DNA from: OMG group bacterium
GTDB lineage: Bacteria > Pseudomonadota > Gammaproteobacteria > Pseudomonadales > Azotimanducaceae
Direction of reading: 5' to 3'
DNA: 47,896 bases
NCBI GenBank assembly: GCA_012267385.1
Contig: JAAXGW010000014.1
Span: forward strand, 1-47,896
The first letter of the stretch is position 1. Each line of letters begins with the position of its first letter. The notes under the pieces were generated by a model, which saw only the letters and a list, made by a program, of their open reading frames with translations, was not told the DNA's origin and ran no database searches. The translations under genes were made by a program, and so were the position numbers. Positions 32,749 to 42,158 of this stretch are shown in pieces.

Positions 32749-34266
32749 TTAAAGATTGGTTACCGGAATATCGGAACTCATTTCGACTTGCCAACTCTTT
32801 GGACCTTGCTTATGGACGGAATTTCCCTGAGAATCTACTGCGACCATAACAGGCATATCACGAACTTCAAATTCATGAATCGCTTCCATTCCTAATTCTT
32901 CAAAAGCGATCCGTCGCGCTGCAACTATAGACTTCGAAATAAGGTATGCAGCCCCACCGACAGCGATGAGGTAGACTGCTCCGTGCTTCGCGATGTCTTG
33001 ACAGGTCTTTGTGCTACGTTCCGCTTTACCGATCATACCCAACAAACCCGTGCCCAAAATTTGATCTGTGAACTTGTCCATTCTCGTAGCGGTTGTCGGT
33101 CCCGCGGGCCCAATGATTTCATTCCGTACGCTGTCGACCGGTCCTACGTAATACAAAAATCGACCCTTAAGGTCCACTGGTAAAGATTGACCTCGGTCCA
33201 ATAAATCGCAGAGGCGTTTGTGCGCCGCATCTCGTCCTGTAAGAATATTGCCGGAAATTAATACAACCTCTCCAACTCGCCAATCTCTAATAGATTCTTT
33301 TGTCAGAGACACTAAATTCACTCGGCGCGCGTTCGCCTCAGCTTCATAATCTAAATCGGGCCACAGCGAAAAGTCTGGTGGCGTAAAGTGCGCGACGCCA
33401 GATCCTTCAAGCTCAAATTGCACGTGCCTAGTAGCAATGCAATTCGGAATCACTGCTACCGGTTTGTTTGCTGCATGCGTTGGGTAATCACGAACTTTCA
33501 CATCTAACACCGTCGTGAGTCCACCCAATCCCTGCGCGCCGATGCCTAGTGCATTTACACGAGCATAAAGTTCAAGACGAAGTTCTTCCGCTCGATTCGA
33601 AGGTCCTCTTTCAATTAAGTCCTGTATGTCAATTGGTTCCATCAGACTTTCTTTTGCTAACAACATAGCTTTCTCTGGACTTCCTCCGATTCCGATTCCC
33701 AGCATCCCGGGGGGACACCAACCGGAACCCATTTCTGGTACGACCTTAAGAATCCAATCCACCACCGAAGACGAAGACTCAAGAACGGTAAATCTAGCTT
33801 TGTGTTCACTTCCCCCACCCTTGGCCGACACTTCTACGACCACTGTATCTCCAGGAACGATTTTGGTGTGAATCACCGCGGGAGTATTGTCTTTCGTGTT
33901 GGTTCTTGCGCCGTCAGGATCTGTGAGAACCGAACCACGCAAAGGATTCTCGGAGTTCAAATACGCGCGGCGAACACCGTCATTTACCATATCGTCAATG
34001 CTCCGGTCGGTGTCCCATCGGACATGCATACCCACCTCAAGGAAGACAATTACTATTCCAGTATCTTGACAGATCGGGCGTTTACCTAGGTAACACATGC
34101 GCGAGTTCACCAACACTTGACGAATCGCATCCTTCGCAGCTGGGGCTTCTTCGCGTTCCCACGCAGCAACCATTGCCCGGATAAAATCGGGAGGATGATA
34201 GTAGGAAACATACTGTAAGGCATCTGCAACGCTCTGAACAAAATGTTCTTCTTTAATGACAACCAT
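32749..34266 (-). CDS. Fumarate hydratase, class I (iron-sulfur type)
   Basis: Interconverts fumarate and malate in the TCA cycle, cytoplasmic, 505 residues (normal for the family). The three cysteines that hold the [4Fe-4S] cluster are visible: C66 in RPICQDTG, C184 in GSGWCPPGML and C276 in IPNCIATRH. The N-terminal fumarate hydratase domain is followed by the C-terminal beta domain beginning near RVNLVSLTKESIRDWRVGEV, which contains LTGRDAAHKRLCDLLDRG and VGPAGPTTATRMDKF. The gene stands alone on the minus strand next to the IS island, 185 bases from the IS30 edge. Confidence 0.95.
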   Translation of the reverse strand: MVVIKEEHFVQSVADALQYVSYYHPPDFIRAMVAAWEREEAPAAKDAIRQVLVNSRMCYLGKRPICQDTGIVIVFLEVGMHVRWDTDRSIDDMVNDGVRRAYLNSENPLRGSVLTDPDGARTNTKDNTPAVIHTKIVPGDTVVVEVSAKGGGSEHKARFTVLESSSSVVDWILKVVPEMGSGWCPPGMLGIGIGGSPEKAMLLAKESLMEPIDIQDLIERGPSNRAEELRLELYARVNALGIGAQGLGGLTTVLDVKVRDYPTHAANKPVAVIPNCIATRHVQFELEGSGVAHFTPPDFSLWPDLDYEAEANARRVNLVSLTKESIRDWRVGEVVLISGNILTGRDAAHKRLCDLLDRGQSLPVDLKGRFLYYVGPVDSVRNEIIGPAGPTTATRMDKFTDQILGTGLLGMIGKAERSTKTCQDIAKHGAVYLIAVGGAAYLISKSIVAARRIAFEELGMEAIHEFEVRDMPVMVAVDSQGNSVHKQGPKSWQVEMSSDIPVTNL

Positions 34267-34489
34267 ACTAATTTTGACTTCGACCTTTTGACCTATAGAG
34301 AAATATTAATTTTGTCTTGGAGTTATGGGGTAGTTTCATAATAATGGAAAAAGCAGTATTCTCCAACCAGCATGGGACAAAATGTTGAATACAAACGTGT
34401 AGTCCCACACCTGTCTTGACAAATTTGTAAAGGTAAAATTCGAACTAGATGCACTGCAAAGAGTACAGTCAAAATTTAAGGCACAAACT

Positions 34490-35041
34490 TTGAAATTGTT
34501 TTTGAAGGGATGGTTCGCTACCGCGACTATAGTGTTCACCCTAGCGGGCGTAGCGGGTGTGCTAGCGTTGCCGAACCAAGATTTATACAGCGAAACTTCA
34601 TAATCGAGGCACCAAACGACTTGGTATGGGACGGAGCGATTCACTATTTCTCATCTGAGAACATTCCTATATCTCGAATGGAAGAAGACCGTGGGATCAT
34701 CTATGCTGAAAGATCTTTTCAGTCTTCAATTAAAGACGATGAATACGCCGATTGTCCCGAGGTCCATATGCTTCGTAACCGGCGTACAAAATTCAACATA
34801 TTTATTCGGGAAACCGCGACCGAGGCGACCCGGCTGAGAGTTAGGCTTCAGTTCCAACGTGAATATACAGCCGCTTCTATTCATGGCGACAATCTCGGAA
34901 CCAAGTTCTATGACTGCACTTCGACTGGTGTTGGTGGTTGGTGAACGAGAAATCTATGAGAAAATACTGGACTACGTTTCTTTTCGGACGGACCTACCGG
35001 ACGTCGCTCAAATACAGGGCGAAATACTGAACACCGACTAA
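34490..35041 (+). pseudogene. Small lipoprotein gene with two frame disruptions
   Basis: Frame A near 34490 encodes a leader, LKLFLKGWFATATIVFTLAG. Around an imperfect 9-bp tandem repeat in the lipobox region the plausible protein moves to frame B: SGCASVAEPRFIQRNFIIEA, then NDLVWDGAIHYFSSENIPIS and LRVRLQFQREYTAAS to KFYDCTSTGVG. An exact 7-bp duplication (GTTGGTG at 34930-34936 and 34937-34943) then breaks frame B. Removing one copy gives CTSTGVGEREIYEKILDYVS and the stop at 35039-35041. The CxSTG plus E-I-hydrophobic ending recalls proteobacterial lipoproteins with an APxxLVW motif, but the family is not certain. No ATG with a ribosome site was found. Confidence 0.6.
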
Positions 35042-35189
35042 GTCGAAATAAGAAGTTTCTCAAACCCAGTCTTACTGTCCCACTTTCAAAGCAGTTGATT
35101 TTGCTCGGATCAGGCTTGTGCAATCTTTGAGATTTACATATATGCCAAATTTGTTATTGTGTCTCGAAGGAACTCTGTTCTCGTAGTTG

Positions 35190-35792
35190 ATGCAAAGCAA
35201 CCAGTACCCATTGAACAACTCACTCCCGCGAGAATTCTACGACGTACCTGCTTTAGAACTTGCTCGCAAATTGATCGGACGTTTGTTGGTTAGTCGAATC
35301 AACGACAAAGTTACCGCGGGCTTGATCGTCGAAACTGAAGCGTACCTCTTGGCTAACGATCCTGCGTCTCACGCCGCGCGAGGTAAAACACCTCGTACTG
35401 CAATTCAGTGGGGACCACCAGGCTTTACTTATGTTTACCTCATTTACGGTATGTATCACTGTATGAACATCGTGTCCGACCCAGAGGGTACCGCCGGATG
35501 CGTGTTACTTCGTGCTATCGAACCCATTCAAGGAATCGAGACTATGCAAGAACGCCGGCCTCGAGCGAAAACCATCATTCAATTAGGTAACGGTCCAGGG
35601 AAGTTAACAGCTGCGCTTGGAGTCAATCTCCAACACAATGCCCTTGATCTCACACAGAACACACTGTCTATATGTGATTACGGTGAGCAGAGACTTATTG
35701 ATATTTGTCGATCGTCTCGAATCGGCCTCACGGAGGGACTCGACCTACCCTTCCGATACTACATTAAAGACAATCCGTTTGTAAGTAAGTAA
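35190..35792 (+). CDS. 3-methyladenine DNA glycosylase, Aag/MPG family
   Basis: Base-excision repair enzyme that removes alkylated and deaminated purines, about 200 residues. The catalytic Glu lies in LIVETEAYL near residue 49, followed by the family signatures HAARGKTPRT, GPPGFTYVYLIYGMYHCMN (intercalating Tyr and hairpin) and LGNGPGKLTAALG. I chose the ATG at 35190 over the TTG one codon before it. There is only a distant GAAGG upstream. It is a single gene between a broken lipoprotein gene and an aminotransferase gene. Confidence 0.93.
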   Translation: MQSNQYPLNNSLPREFYDVPALELARKLIGRLLVSRINDKVTAGLIVETEAYLLANDPASHAARGKTPRTAIQWGPPGFTYVYLIYGMYHCMNIVSDPEGTAGCVLLRAIEPIQGIETMQERRPRAKTIIQLGNGPGKLTAALGVNLQHNALDLTQNTLSICDYGEQRLIDICRSSRIGLTEGLDLPFRYYIKDNPFVSK

Positions 35793-35897
35793 ATGCGTTT
35801 TGTGCTTTCTATTTGAACAAATAAACTCATTAATTTAATCCAATCAAAGCACTATAATGAAAATTCAATCGGTACCGTATTTCTAGGGGTAAATATT

Positions 35898-37121
35898 TTG
35901 TCGTCGATGACTGAAAAGACCGCTGCGACTCGCTCACCGGTTCATACGCGACCGGCACTGTCGTCGAGTGATACTGTTCAGCGGTTAGATGCGATCGACA
36001 CATCAGCTTGGAGCGTTCATATCGAAGCAATGAAACGCAAACAAGCGGGAGACGCAATCATTCCGCTCTCGATTGGCGACCCGGACTTTCCCACGCCTAG
36101 CTACATTGTCGACGGTGTCATCGAAGCACTCAAAAAAGAGCGAACACACTATTCCGATTCCGCAGGAGAGATGTCCCTACGGAGTGCTTTAGCCGAACTT
36201 GAGAGTCGTGTAACGGGCAAACGGATTGAACCTCGACAATTTTCGATCTTTAATGGTGCAACGTCAGCGATTCATGCGACGCTAAGCACGATCGCGAATC
36301 CTGGCGACAACATCGTAACCTGCCAGCCTACGTATTTGGGGTATGAATCAACTTTTGTGTGCTTGGGCGTTGAACTGCGTGCGGCAGTAACGGCAGGACC
36401 CTACTTTCGCTACGATGTTGACCGAGCTTTAGATTTAATCGATGAACGAACAGTAGGTGTTCTAGTCAATACCCCATCCAATCCGATGGGCAACATCGTT
36501 CCTTCGAGTTCCCTCATGCGCCTCTACGAAGAGTGTCGCTACAGAAATCTCTGGTTAATTTCAGACGAAGTTTATTCAGTGATGTATTACGAGAAAAAAC
36601 ATACGTCCGTCGCTAATCTTGTCCCAAATTTTGAGAATGTAGTCGTAATCGACAGTTTATCAAAGTCTCACGCTATGAGTGGCTGGCGGGTTGGCTGGAC
36701 TCTGAGCTCAGAGGATTTTGCTAGACATTTGAGAGAAATAGCGCTCAGTACGTTTTTCAGCGGTTGTCCTTTTATTCAAGATGCCGCTAAATTAGCATTA
36801 CTACACGATGAACACGCGGTGGAACGCATGCGAAATGAGTACCGAGCTCGTAGAGATTACACCATGAACCGAATTGCGGAGATTCCGCGATTTTCTGCAG
36901 TGTCTCCCGAGGCGGGTATGTTTGTCATGATCGACGTGCACGAACCGAGCGACCAGTTTGCGCGCCGATTACTTGACGGGACGGGTGTTTCTGTTGTTCC
37001 TGGCACTCCATCGGGGGAGGTTACTCGTAGATATGTGAGAATGAGTTTAACTCAACCGATCCCGGTATTAACTGAAGCTTGGGATCGCATCCAAGCGTGG
37101 CTAGAACGCGAATCAGCCTAA
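35898..37121 (+). CDS. Class I/II PLP-dependent aminotransferase
   Basis: Aspartate-aminotransferase-fold enzyme of 407 residues. The PLP-binding lysine is K256 in DSLSKSHAMSGWRVGW. Other fold-type I marks are IGDPDFPTPSYI, NGATSAIHATLS, VNTPSNPMGNIV and LISDEVYSVMYY. The C-terminal Arg lies in RRYVRMSLTQP. The exact amino donor cannot be read from sequence. A TTG at 35898 has AGGGG 8 bases upstream, while the ATG at 35907 is 17 bases from it, so TTG initiation is plausible. It may be co-transcribed with the C15-like gene 64 bases downstream. Confidence 0.92.
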   Translation: MSSMTEKTAATRSPVHTRPALSSSDTVQRLDAIDTSAWSVHIEAMKRKQAGDAIIPLSIGDPDFPTPSYIVDGVIEALKKERTHYSDSAGEMSLRSALAELESRVTGKRIEPRQFSIFNGATSAIHATLSTIANPGDNIVTCQPTYLGYESTFVCLGVELRAAVTAGPYFRYDVDRALDLIDERTVGVLVNTPSNPMGNIVPSSSLMRLYEECRYRNLWLISDEVYSVMYYEKKHTSVANLVPNFENVVVIDSLSKSHAMSGWRVGWTLSSEDFARHLREIALSTFFSGCPFIQDAAKLALLHDEHAVERMRNEYRARRDYTMNRIAEIPRFSAVSPEAGMFVMIDVHEPSDQFARRLLDGTGVSVVPGTPSGEVTRRYVRMSLTQPIPVLTEAWDRIQAWLERESA

Positions 37122-37185
37122 TAGACTAATCCCTGGCTAGGATTTAGCGTTAATGCTTGTCCAGCTATGAAAGCGACAAGCACGA

Positions 37186-38331
37186 ATGACGGTGATGATG
37201 GATCTGTGGGAATGTCTCGACAAGGATAGTCCGCATCAATCCTATGGAGACGTCGAGCAACGCAGGTTGCACTTTCTCAACCAAAAAGCTCCAAGAATCT
37301 GGAAGCAAATCACTGAATTTGCCGGTGGCACACATCTTGCTCAAGTGGGATTCAGAAGTGTAGATGATCAGTTCCCACTCGATCAACTAATGATTCAGAA
37401 CGCGGAAACACTCATCCCCACCTTCATCAAGGAGTGTTCGCACGATAAGGTGGTCGATGACCGTCCCATCTACTGGGGACGACTTCTTACTCAATATCTC
37501 TTTAACTGGTGCAACCGTGGGCTGATACCACGAGCTGCAAAGACAGATTTGTGCTCAATACACGAAATAACGTCGCGACATTACTCGAACGAAACCGCCC
37601 GATCGGCTCCCATCACCGAGCCAAGGGTCATACTCACGGCTTTTGACCCGTTTCTTCTGAATACCAACTTTGAACGGAGTAATCCGTCTGCAAGTATAGC
37701 GTTGACTCTTGCAGAGATTTACCAAGACTCTGTTCCAATCAATGTCTTTATTTTTCCCGTACGATATCGAGATTTCAATAAAGGCATGGTCGAGCAAATC
37801 CTCAAACCTCGTTTTGAAAAAGATCCTCTTTTCGTGCTCACTATGAGTATGGGACGCGATGATTTTGAACTTGAACGATTCGTTGGCCGCCGAAGATCAT
37901 CCAGAGCACTCGACAATCTTGATTTCTCTCCTGTGAGAAACGGACGAAATCCGCCATGTCTAACGAAAAGCCCAGAATTTCTAGAGTTTACGCTACCCAC
38001 TGAAATTTTTACCGATATTCGAGGACCCTGGAAGACACTTGATAATCGTAAGGTCGCAACTAAGAATCGAGGTGAATTCGAATCTCTGTCGCTCAAAGCA
38101 CTTAAAGGGGAAGTTTGTATTCGAGGATCCGGTGGTGGCTTTCTCTCCAATGAAATCGCTTACCGTACTCGATTATTGCAATTGCAGATGAATAAGTCTT
38201 TTCCGTTAGGGCACGTACACGTTCCAAGAATTTCAGAATTTAGACCGAGCGAAATGTGGCAGATGGTTCGTCAAACAGCCCAAATCTTGGATCGGCTTTT
38301 GGAAAATTGTCGCAGTCGCGAGTCTTGCTAG
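37186..38331 (+). CDS. Pyroglutamyl-peptidase I (C15)-like protein with Ser at the nucleophile position
   Basis: 381 residues, longer than the roughly 215-residue Pcp. The first 145 residues are unassigned. From about 147 it follows the C15 fold: RVILTAFDPFLLN (Pcp: LLTGFEPFGG), NPSASIALTL, VFIFPVRY, and FVLTMSMGRDDFELERF, where the catalytic Glu is expected. GSGGGFLSNEIAYRTRL aligns with Pcp's AGTFVCNHLFYG, which puts Ser321 where the catalytic Cys should be. GHVHVPRI carries the catalytic His (H345). The protein may be an inactive relative, or it may use Ser. It ends 2 bases from the convergent LivK stop. Confidence 0.7.
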   Translation: MTVMMDLWECLDKDSPHQSYGDVEQRRLHFLNQKAPRIWKQITEFAGGTHLAQVGFRSVDDQFPLDQLMIQNAETLIPTFIKECSHDKVVDDRPIYWGRLLTQYLFNWCNRGLIPRAAKTDLCSIHEITSRHYSNETARSAPITEPRVILTAFDPFLLNTNFERSNPSASIALTLAEIYQDSVPINVFIFPVRYRDFNKGMVEQILKPRFEKDPLFVLTMSMGRDDFELERFVGRRRSSRALDNLDFSPVRNGRNPPCLTKSPEFLEFTLPTEIFTDIRGPWKTLDNRKVATKNRGEFESLSLKALKGEVCIRGSGGGFLSNEIAYRTRLLQLQMNKSFPLGHVHVPRISEFRPSEMWQMVRQTAQILDRLLENCRSRESC

Positions 38332-38333
38332 TC

Positions 38334-39551
38334 CTATCGCTCCAGCGAAATAGTTTTGTCAAGCTGAATCCAACGACCATTCTTGATTTGTGACAAACCA
38401 GTTACTTTGAGGCCATTGTGATTGTCGGGGCTAAAACTTAATTTGTACCCCCACGGATCCGTGTAATCGCTGATCGATTCAAGAGCTTCGACGAAGTTTT
38501 CTCGAGTAAGGTTACGACCTGCCATTTCCAACGCTTCGACAACAAGATCAGCTCCTCGATATCCTTCCATTGCTGCAACGTCAGGAATGGCATTAAAACG
38601 TTCTTGGAAATTTTCAAACCATCGAACCGAATCTTCGCTTTCCTCCGTGTCGGGGTAAATTCTGATCATGTGACTAAGAGTGTACATTCCTTCCCCCGCA
38701 CCACTCGGATGTTCCGCGACAGAGTTACCGCCCGCGGCATTGCTACCAACCCATGCAACTTCTGTCCATTCGATTTTTCGTGCTGCATCCAAAATTCCTA
38801 GAGTGTCTCCTTCCACAGTGCCCATTAATACAAAATCGCAACCGGCTTCTTTAAAACGCAACACCGTTGCGGTGAACTCCGTTTCCGTTCGCTCATGGGC
38901 GGCGTATGCAACAATTTCGATTTCCATTTCCGTGGTTTGATCCACCACCGCGTTATAAACTTCCTGTCCATAGTCGTTGTCAATGTAGGTCACGCAAGGC
39001 GCGGTAAAACCTTTCTCCTCCACAAAGTGTTTGACTGCTGCGCGAATTTCGTCGTAGTAGATTCCGCGCTGAGTAAACATAAGTTTGTTGAATGGTTCCG
39101 CCATGCGAACGGATCCCGTCAGAGGGAACAAATTCGGTACCCCTGCAGCAAACAGTTCGTCCATCACACTGAGATTATTCGGAGTGCCAAGAGCTAACAT
39201 CATGGCAAAAATATTGTCTCTATGAATGAGTTTGTTCGTAGCTCGAATCGATTCCTGCGGTTTATATTGGTGGTCTTCGGCGATAAGCTTTAGATATCTA
39301 CCGTGGACGCCTCCGAGCTCATTCTCTTCATCAAAACGCATTCGAATACCGTTTACAGACTCCGCTCCATAACGTGCAATCGGACCTGAAAGGTCTGTGT
39401 GTATTCCAAACACAATCTCGTCATCTGAAACTCCAGTCGTGTCCAATACGACACCCGTTTCCGACTCAGAATCAGATTCCCTTGAACATCCCGACACGAA
39501 CAACAAGAAACACACAACACTATAACTTAAAAACTTGAACAACGACTTCAT
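38334..39551 (-). CDS. Branched-chain amino acid-type ABC substrate-binding lipoprotein
   Basis: Periplasmic solute receptor of the LivJ/LivK fold, about 405 residues. I start it at 39551 because the leader MKSLFKFLSYSVVCFLLFVS ends in the lipobox VSGC with Cys22. Typical segments are DEIVFGIHTDLSGPIARYGA at the mature N-terminus, VNGIRMRFDEENELGGVHGR and YIDNDYGQEVYNAVVD. It is the last gene of the minus-strand Liv cassette, 13 bases after the acyl-CoA ligase. Family members bind branched-chain amino acids, but in cassettes with CoA ligases the ligand is often an aromatic or fatty acid, so the substrate is open. Confidence 0.9.
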   Translation of the reverse strand: MKSLFKFLSYSVVCFLLFVSGCSRESDSESETGVVLDTTGVSDDEIVFGIHTDLSGPIARYGAESVNGIRMRFDEENELGGVHGRYLKLIAEDHQYKPQESIRATNKLIHRDNIFAMMLALGTPNNLSVMDELFAAGVPNLFPLTGSVRMAEPFNKLMFTQRGIYYDEIRAAVKHFVEEKGFTAPCVTYIDNDYGQEVYNAVVDQTTEMEIEIVAYAAHERTETEFTATVLRFKEAGCDFVLMGTVEGDTLGILDAARKIEWTEVAWVGSNAAGGNSVAEHPSGAGEGMYTLSHMIRIYPDTEESEDSVRWFENFQERFNAIPDVAAMEGYRGADLVVEALEMAGRNLTRENFVEALESISDYTDPWGYKLSFSPDNHNGLKVTGLSQIKNGRWIQLDKTISLER

Positions 39552-39564
39552 AAACACACTACCT

Positions 39565-41409
39565 TCAAGCATACATTTCTTCTATCAAAGAAGCGTACTT
39601 TTCATTTACAACCTTACGTTTGAGTTTTTGGGTCGGTGTCAACTCTTCATCCTCAGGACTCAGGAGCTGATCAATCAGACGAAACTTCTTAATGGTCTCG
39701 ACTTGCGCAAATTTTGAATTTACGCGCTCAATCTCTTCACCGATCAGTTCAACGACCTCAGACGTTCGACACAAACTAGTATAGTTAGTAAAAAGAATCG
39801 AGTACTCCTGAGCGTGTAGCGCAACGTTATCCTGATCGATCATAATCAAACAGGTTAAGTATGGACGTCTATCTCCAACAACAATAGCATCAGTGATATA
39901 AGGTGAAAACTTCAATTGGTTTTCAATTTCACTAGGGGTTATGTTTTTACCACCAGCAGTGATTATGATGTCGTTAATCCTGTCAACGACATACACGAAG
40001 CCTTCTGAATCTATGCGGCCGATATCTCCCGAGTATAGCCATCCTTGTCGAATCGAGTCCGCGGTTTTTTCTGGTAGATTCCAATAACCTTTGATTACTC
40101 CGGGGCTTTGGATCAAAATTTCATTGCGCTCAGACAACTCAATTTGAACACCGCTGGCGGCTTTGCCAACACTGCCGATCCGGTGGTCGTCTTCAAGATT
40201 ACACGTGGCTATCCCTGTACATTCAGTTTGACCGTAGAGTTCATACATTGGGTTTCCAAGCGCCCAATACCATTCAATCAAATCGGGCGAGATTGGTGCT
40301 GCTGCAGTGGCCAACCAACGACTCTTACTAATTCCCAGCAGACGTTTGACATTACCCAATACCAACAGATCAAGCAATCGGAAGAGAAATTCAAGATGAA
40401 ACGGTACGGTTTGAGCATGCTTTTGATAACCGGCACGTTTCGCGCCCACCAGCATTGCAATACGGTAAGCCCAGCGACCCAACGGCGTAGCTTCTTTAAT
40501 CATGATTGAGACTGAGGAATACTGCTTCTCCCAAACTCGTGGTACCGCGAAGTGTACGGTGGGTTCGATCTCCGCAGTATCCTGCGCGACTGTCTCTAAA
40601 CTTTCGACAAGGTGAACGATTGCCCTCGACTCAATTACCAAGAACGTATACAACATTCGCCCAGCAACATGCGCGAGCGGGAGAAATCCCAAAATACGAT
40701 CCGAGTTGTTAACACGAAAACAATCCTGGGTACACGACATCATGAAGAGCACATTTCGGTGAGTGATCATCGCCCCCTTCGGGGGACCTGTAGTACCCGA
40801 AGTGTATGTAAGAATCATAGTGTCTCCCGACTGGGCTTGAGCAATTTCTTGCGCCCAGAGATGTGGATGTTTCTCACGATGTGCTCTACCCAACTCATAC
40901 AGTTCGTCGACTGATAAACACATTGAATCATTAAGTTCCTGAAGTCCTTCCATGTCGAACACGATGATTTTCTCTATAGAGGGTGTCCGTTCTCGAACCG
41001 TCAGAACTTTATCCAGTTGCTCTTCGTCCTCAACGAAATAGAACTTTGTACCGCTGTCATTAATCAAGTACTCAACCTGACTCGACGCATCGGTCGGATA
41101 CACGCCATTACAAATACCCCCGATACAAATAGTTGCTAGATCTGTGAACAACCACTCTTTGTTGATTTCTGAAGCGATCGAAACGATGTCTCCTCGTTGC
41201 AAACCCAACGCATGTAATCCATATCCGATTAATTGGGCATACTCGCCCCAATCAGCCCAGGTGTATTCGTTCCAAATACCGAAATCTTTCTCTCGAATGC
41301 AAACGTTCTCTGGAAACGAATCAACCCTATGTTGAAAAACCGCGCCGACGGAGTCAAAGGAATCGAAAGTTCGGTCAGTACTCATCGCCATGTTTTGCGT
41401 TGTTTCCAT
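39565..41409 (-). CDS. Long-chain acyl-CoA synthetase (AMP-forming ligase)
   Basis: Activates a carboxylic acid to its acyl-CoA with ATP, 614 residues, of the long-chain FadD15-like group. The adenylation P-loop is TYTSGTTGPPKGAMITHRN at about 201-219. YELYGQTECTGIATC is motif A5 and GWLYSGDIGRIDSEGFVYVV carries the adenylate-binding Asp. The hinge is VDRINDIIITAGGKNITPSE and the C-terminal Lys region is PTQKLKRKVV. It overlaps livF by 28 bases. ATGs at 41391 and 41385 are alternative starts. Its place between LivF and LivK suggests that the imported compound is activated on entry. Confidence 0.92.
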   Translation of the reverse strand: METTQNMAMSTDRTFDSFDSVGAVFQHRVDSFPENVCIREKDFGIWNEYTWADWGEYAQLIGYGLHALGLQRGDIVSIASEINKEWLFTDLATICIGGICNGVYPTDASSQVEYLINDSGTKFYFVEDEEQLDKVLTVRERTPSIEKIIVFDMEGLQELNDSMCLSVDELYELGRAHREKHPHLWAQEIAQAQSGDTMILTYTSGTTGPPKGAMITHRNVLFMMSCTQDCFRVNNSDRILGFLPLAHVAGRMLYTFLVIESRAIVHLVESLETVAQDTAEIEPTVHFAVPRVWEKQYSSVSIMIKEATPLGRWAYRIAMLVGAKRAGYQKHAQTVPFHLEFLFRLLDLLVLGNVKRLLGISKSRWLATAAAPISPDLIEWYWALGNPMYELYGQTECTGIATCNLEDDHRIGSVGKAASGVQIELSERNEILIQSPGVIKGYWNLPEKTADSIRQGWLYSGDIGRIDSEGFVYVVDRINDIIITAGGKNITPSEIENQLKFSPYITDAIVVGDRRPYLTCLIMIDQDNVALHAQEYSILFTNYTSLCRTSEVVELIGEEIERVNSKFAQVETIKKFRLIDQLLSPEDEELTPTQKLKRKVVNEKYASLIEEMYA

Positions 41410-42158
41410 CGACGTTTACCACGAACGCTACTAGCTTTTTTTCCCAAATAAAATTCTTGCACATCAGTGGTCTTCGATAGTCGAGTGGTGGAATCTTCCA
41501 TGACTACACGACCGTTATCCAGAATGTAGCCATAGTCAGCAATGTTGAGTGCCATTTGAGCGTTCTGCTCGACTAATAATACGGTTACTCCTTGATCTTG
41601 GTTAATGGACTCAATAACCTCGGATATAGCATGCACCAATTTAGGAGACAAACCAAGAGATGGTTCGTCAAGGAGCATTAACTTTGGTCGAAGCATGAGA
41701 GCTCGACCAACGGCTAACATTTGCTGTTGTCCTCCAGACAAGTATCCGGCCGCGAGTTTTCTTTGCTCTTTCAACATCGGAAAGTACTCATAAATTCGAT
41801 CAATTTCCGTTTTGACAGTTGAACTATTACAGGTAAATGCACCCATTTTCAAATTCTCTTCGGTCGTCAGAAACGGAAACACTTCTCGTCCTTCAGGCAC
41901 ATGGGCAATTCCTAACCGAGTAATTCGATCAGGGTCGCGCCCGGCGATCTCTTGACCAGCGAATCGAACACTCCCTTTATTGGGAATCATCGCACCACAG
42001 ATCGTTTTTAGTACTGTCGTCTTTCCTGCTCCATTAGCACCTAATATCGTCACCATAGAGCCTTCGGGGACTTCGAGTGAGACTCCTCGAACACCGGCAA
42101 TTAACCCGTAATATGTCTCGATGTTGTGAACCTCTAGGAACGATTCCGCCGCGGTCAT
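41382..42158 (-). CDS. livF: Branched-chain-type ABC transporter ATPase LivF
   Basis: Cytoplasmic ATPase of 258 residues. Walker A is GANGAGKTT at 40-48, the signature is LSGGQQQMLAVGRALM, Walker B is LMLLDEPSLGLSP and the switch is VLLVEQNAQMAL, characteristic of LivF over LivG. The overlap of 4 bases with livG indicates coupling. The C-terminus is unusually basic (KKASSVRGKRRWKQRKTWR) and lies within the overlap with the ligase gene. Confidence 0.93.
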   Translation of the reverse strand: MTAAESFLEVHNIETYYGLIAGVRGVSLEVPEGSMVTILGANGAGKTTVLKTICGAMIPNKGSVRFAGQEIAGRDPDRITRLGIAHVPEGREVFPFLTTEENLKMGAFTCNSSTVKTEIDRIYEYFPMLKEQRKLAAGYLSGGQQQMLAVGRALMLRPKLMLLDEPSLGLSPKLVHAISEVIESINQDQGVTVLLVEQNAQMALNIADYGYILDNGRVVMEDSTTRLSKTTDVQEFYLGKKASSVRGKRRWKQRKTWR

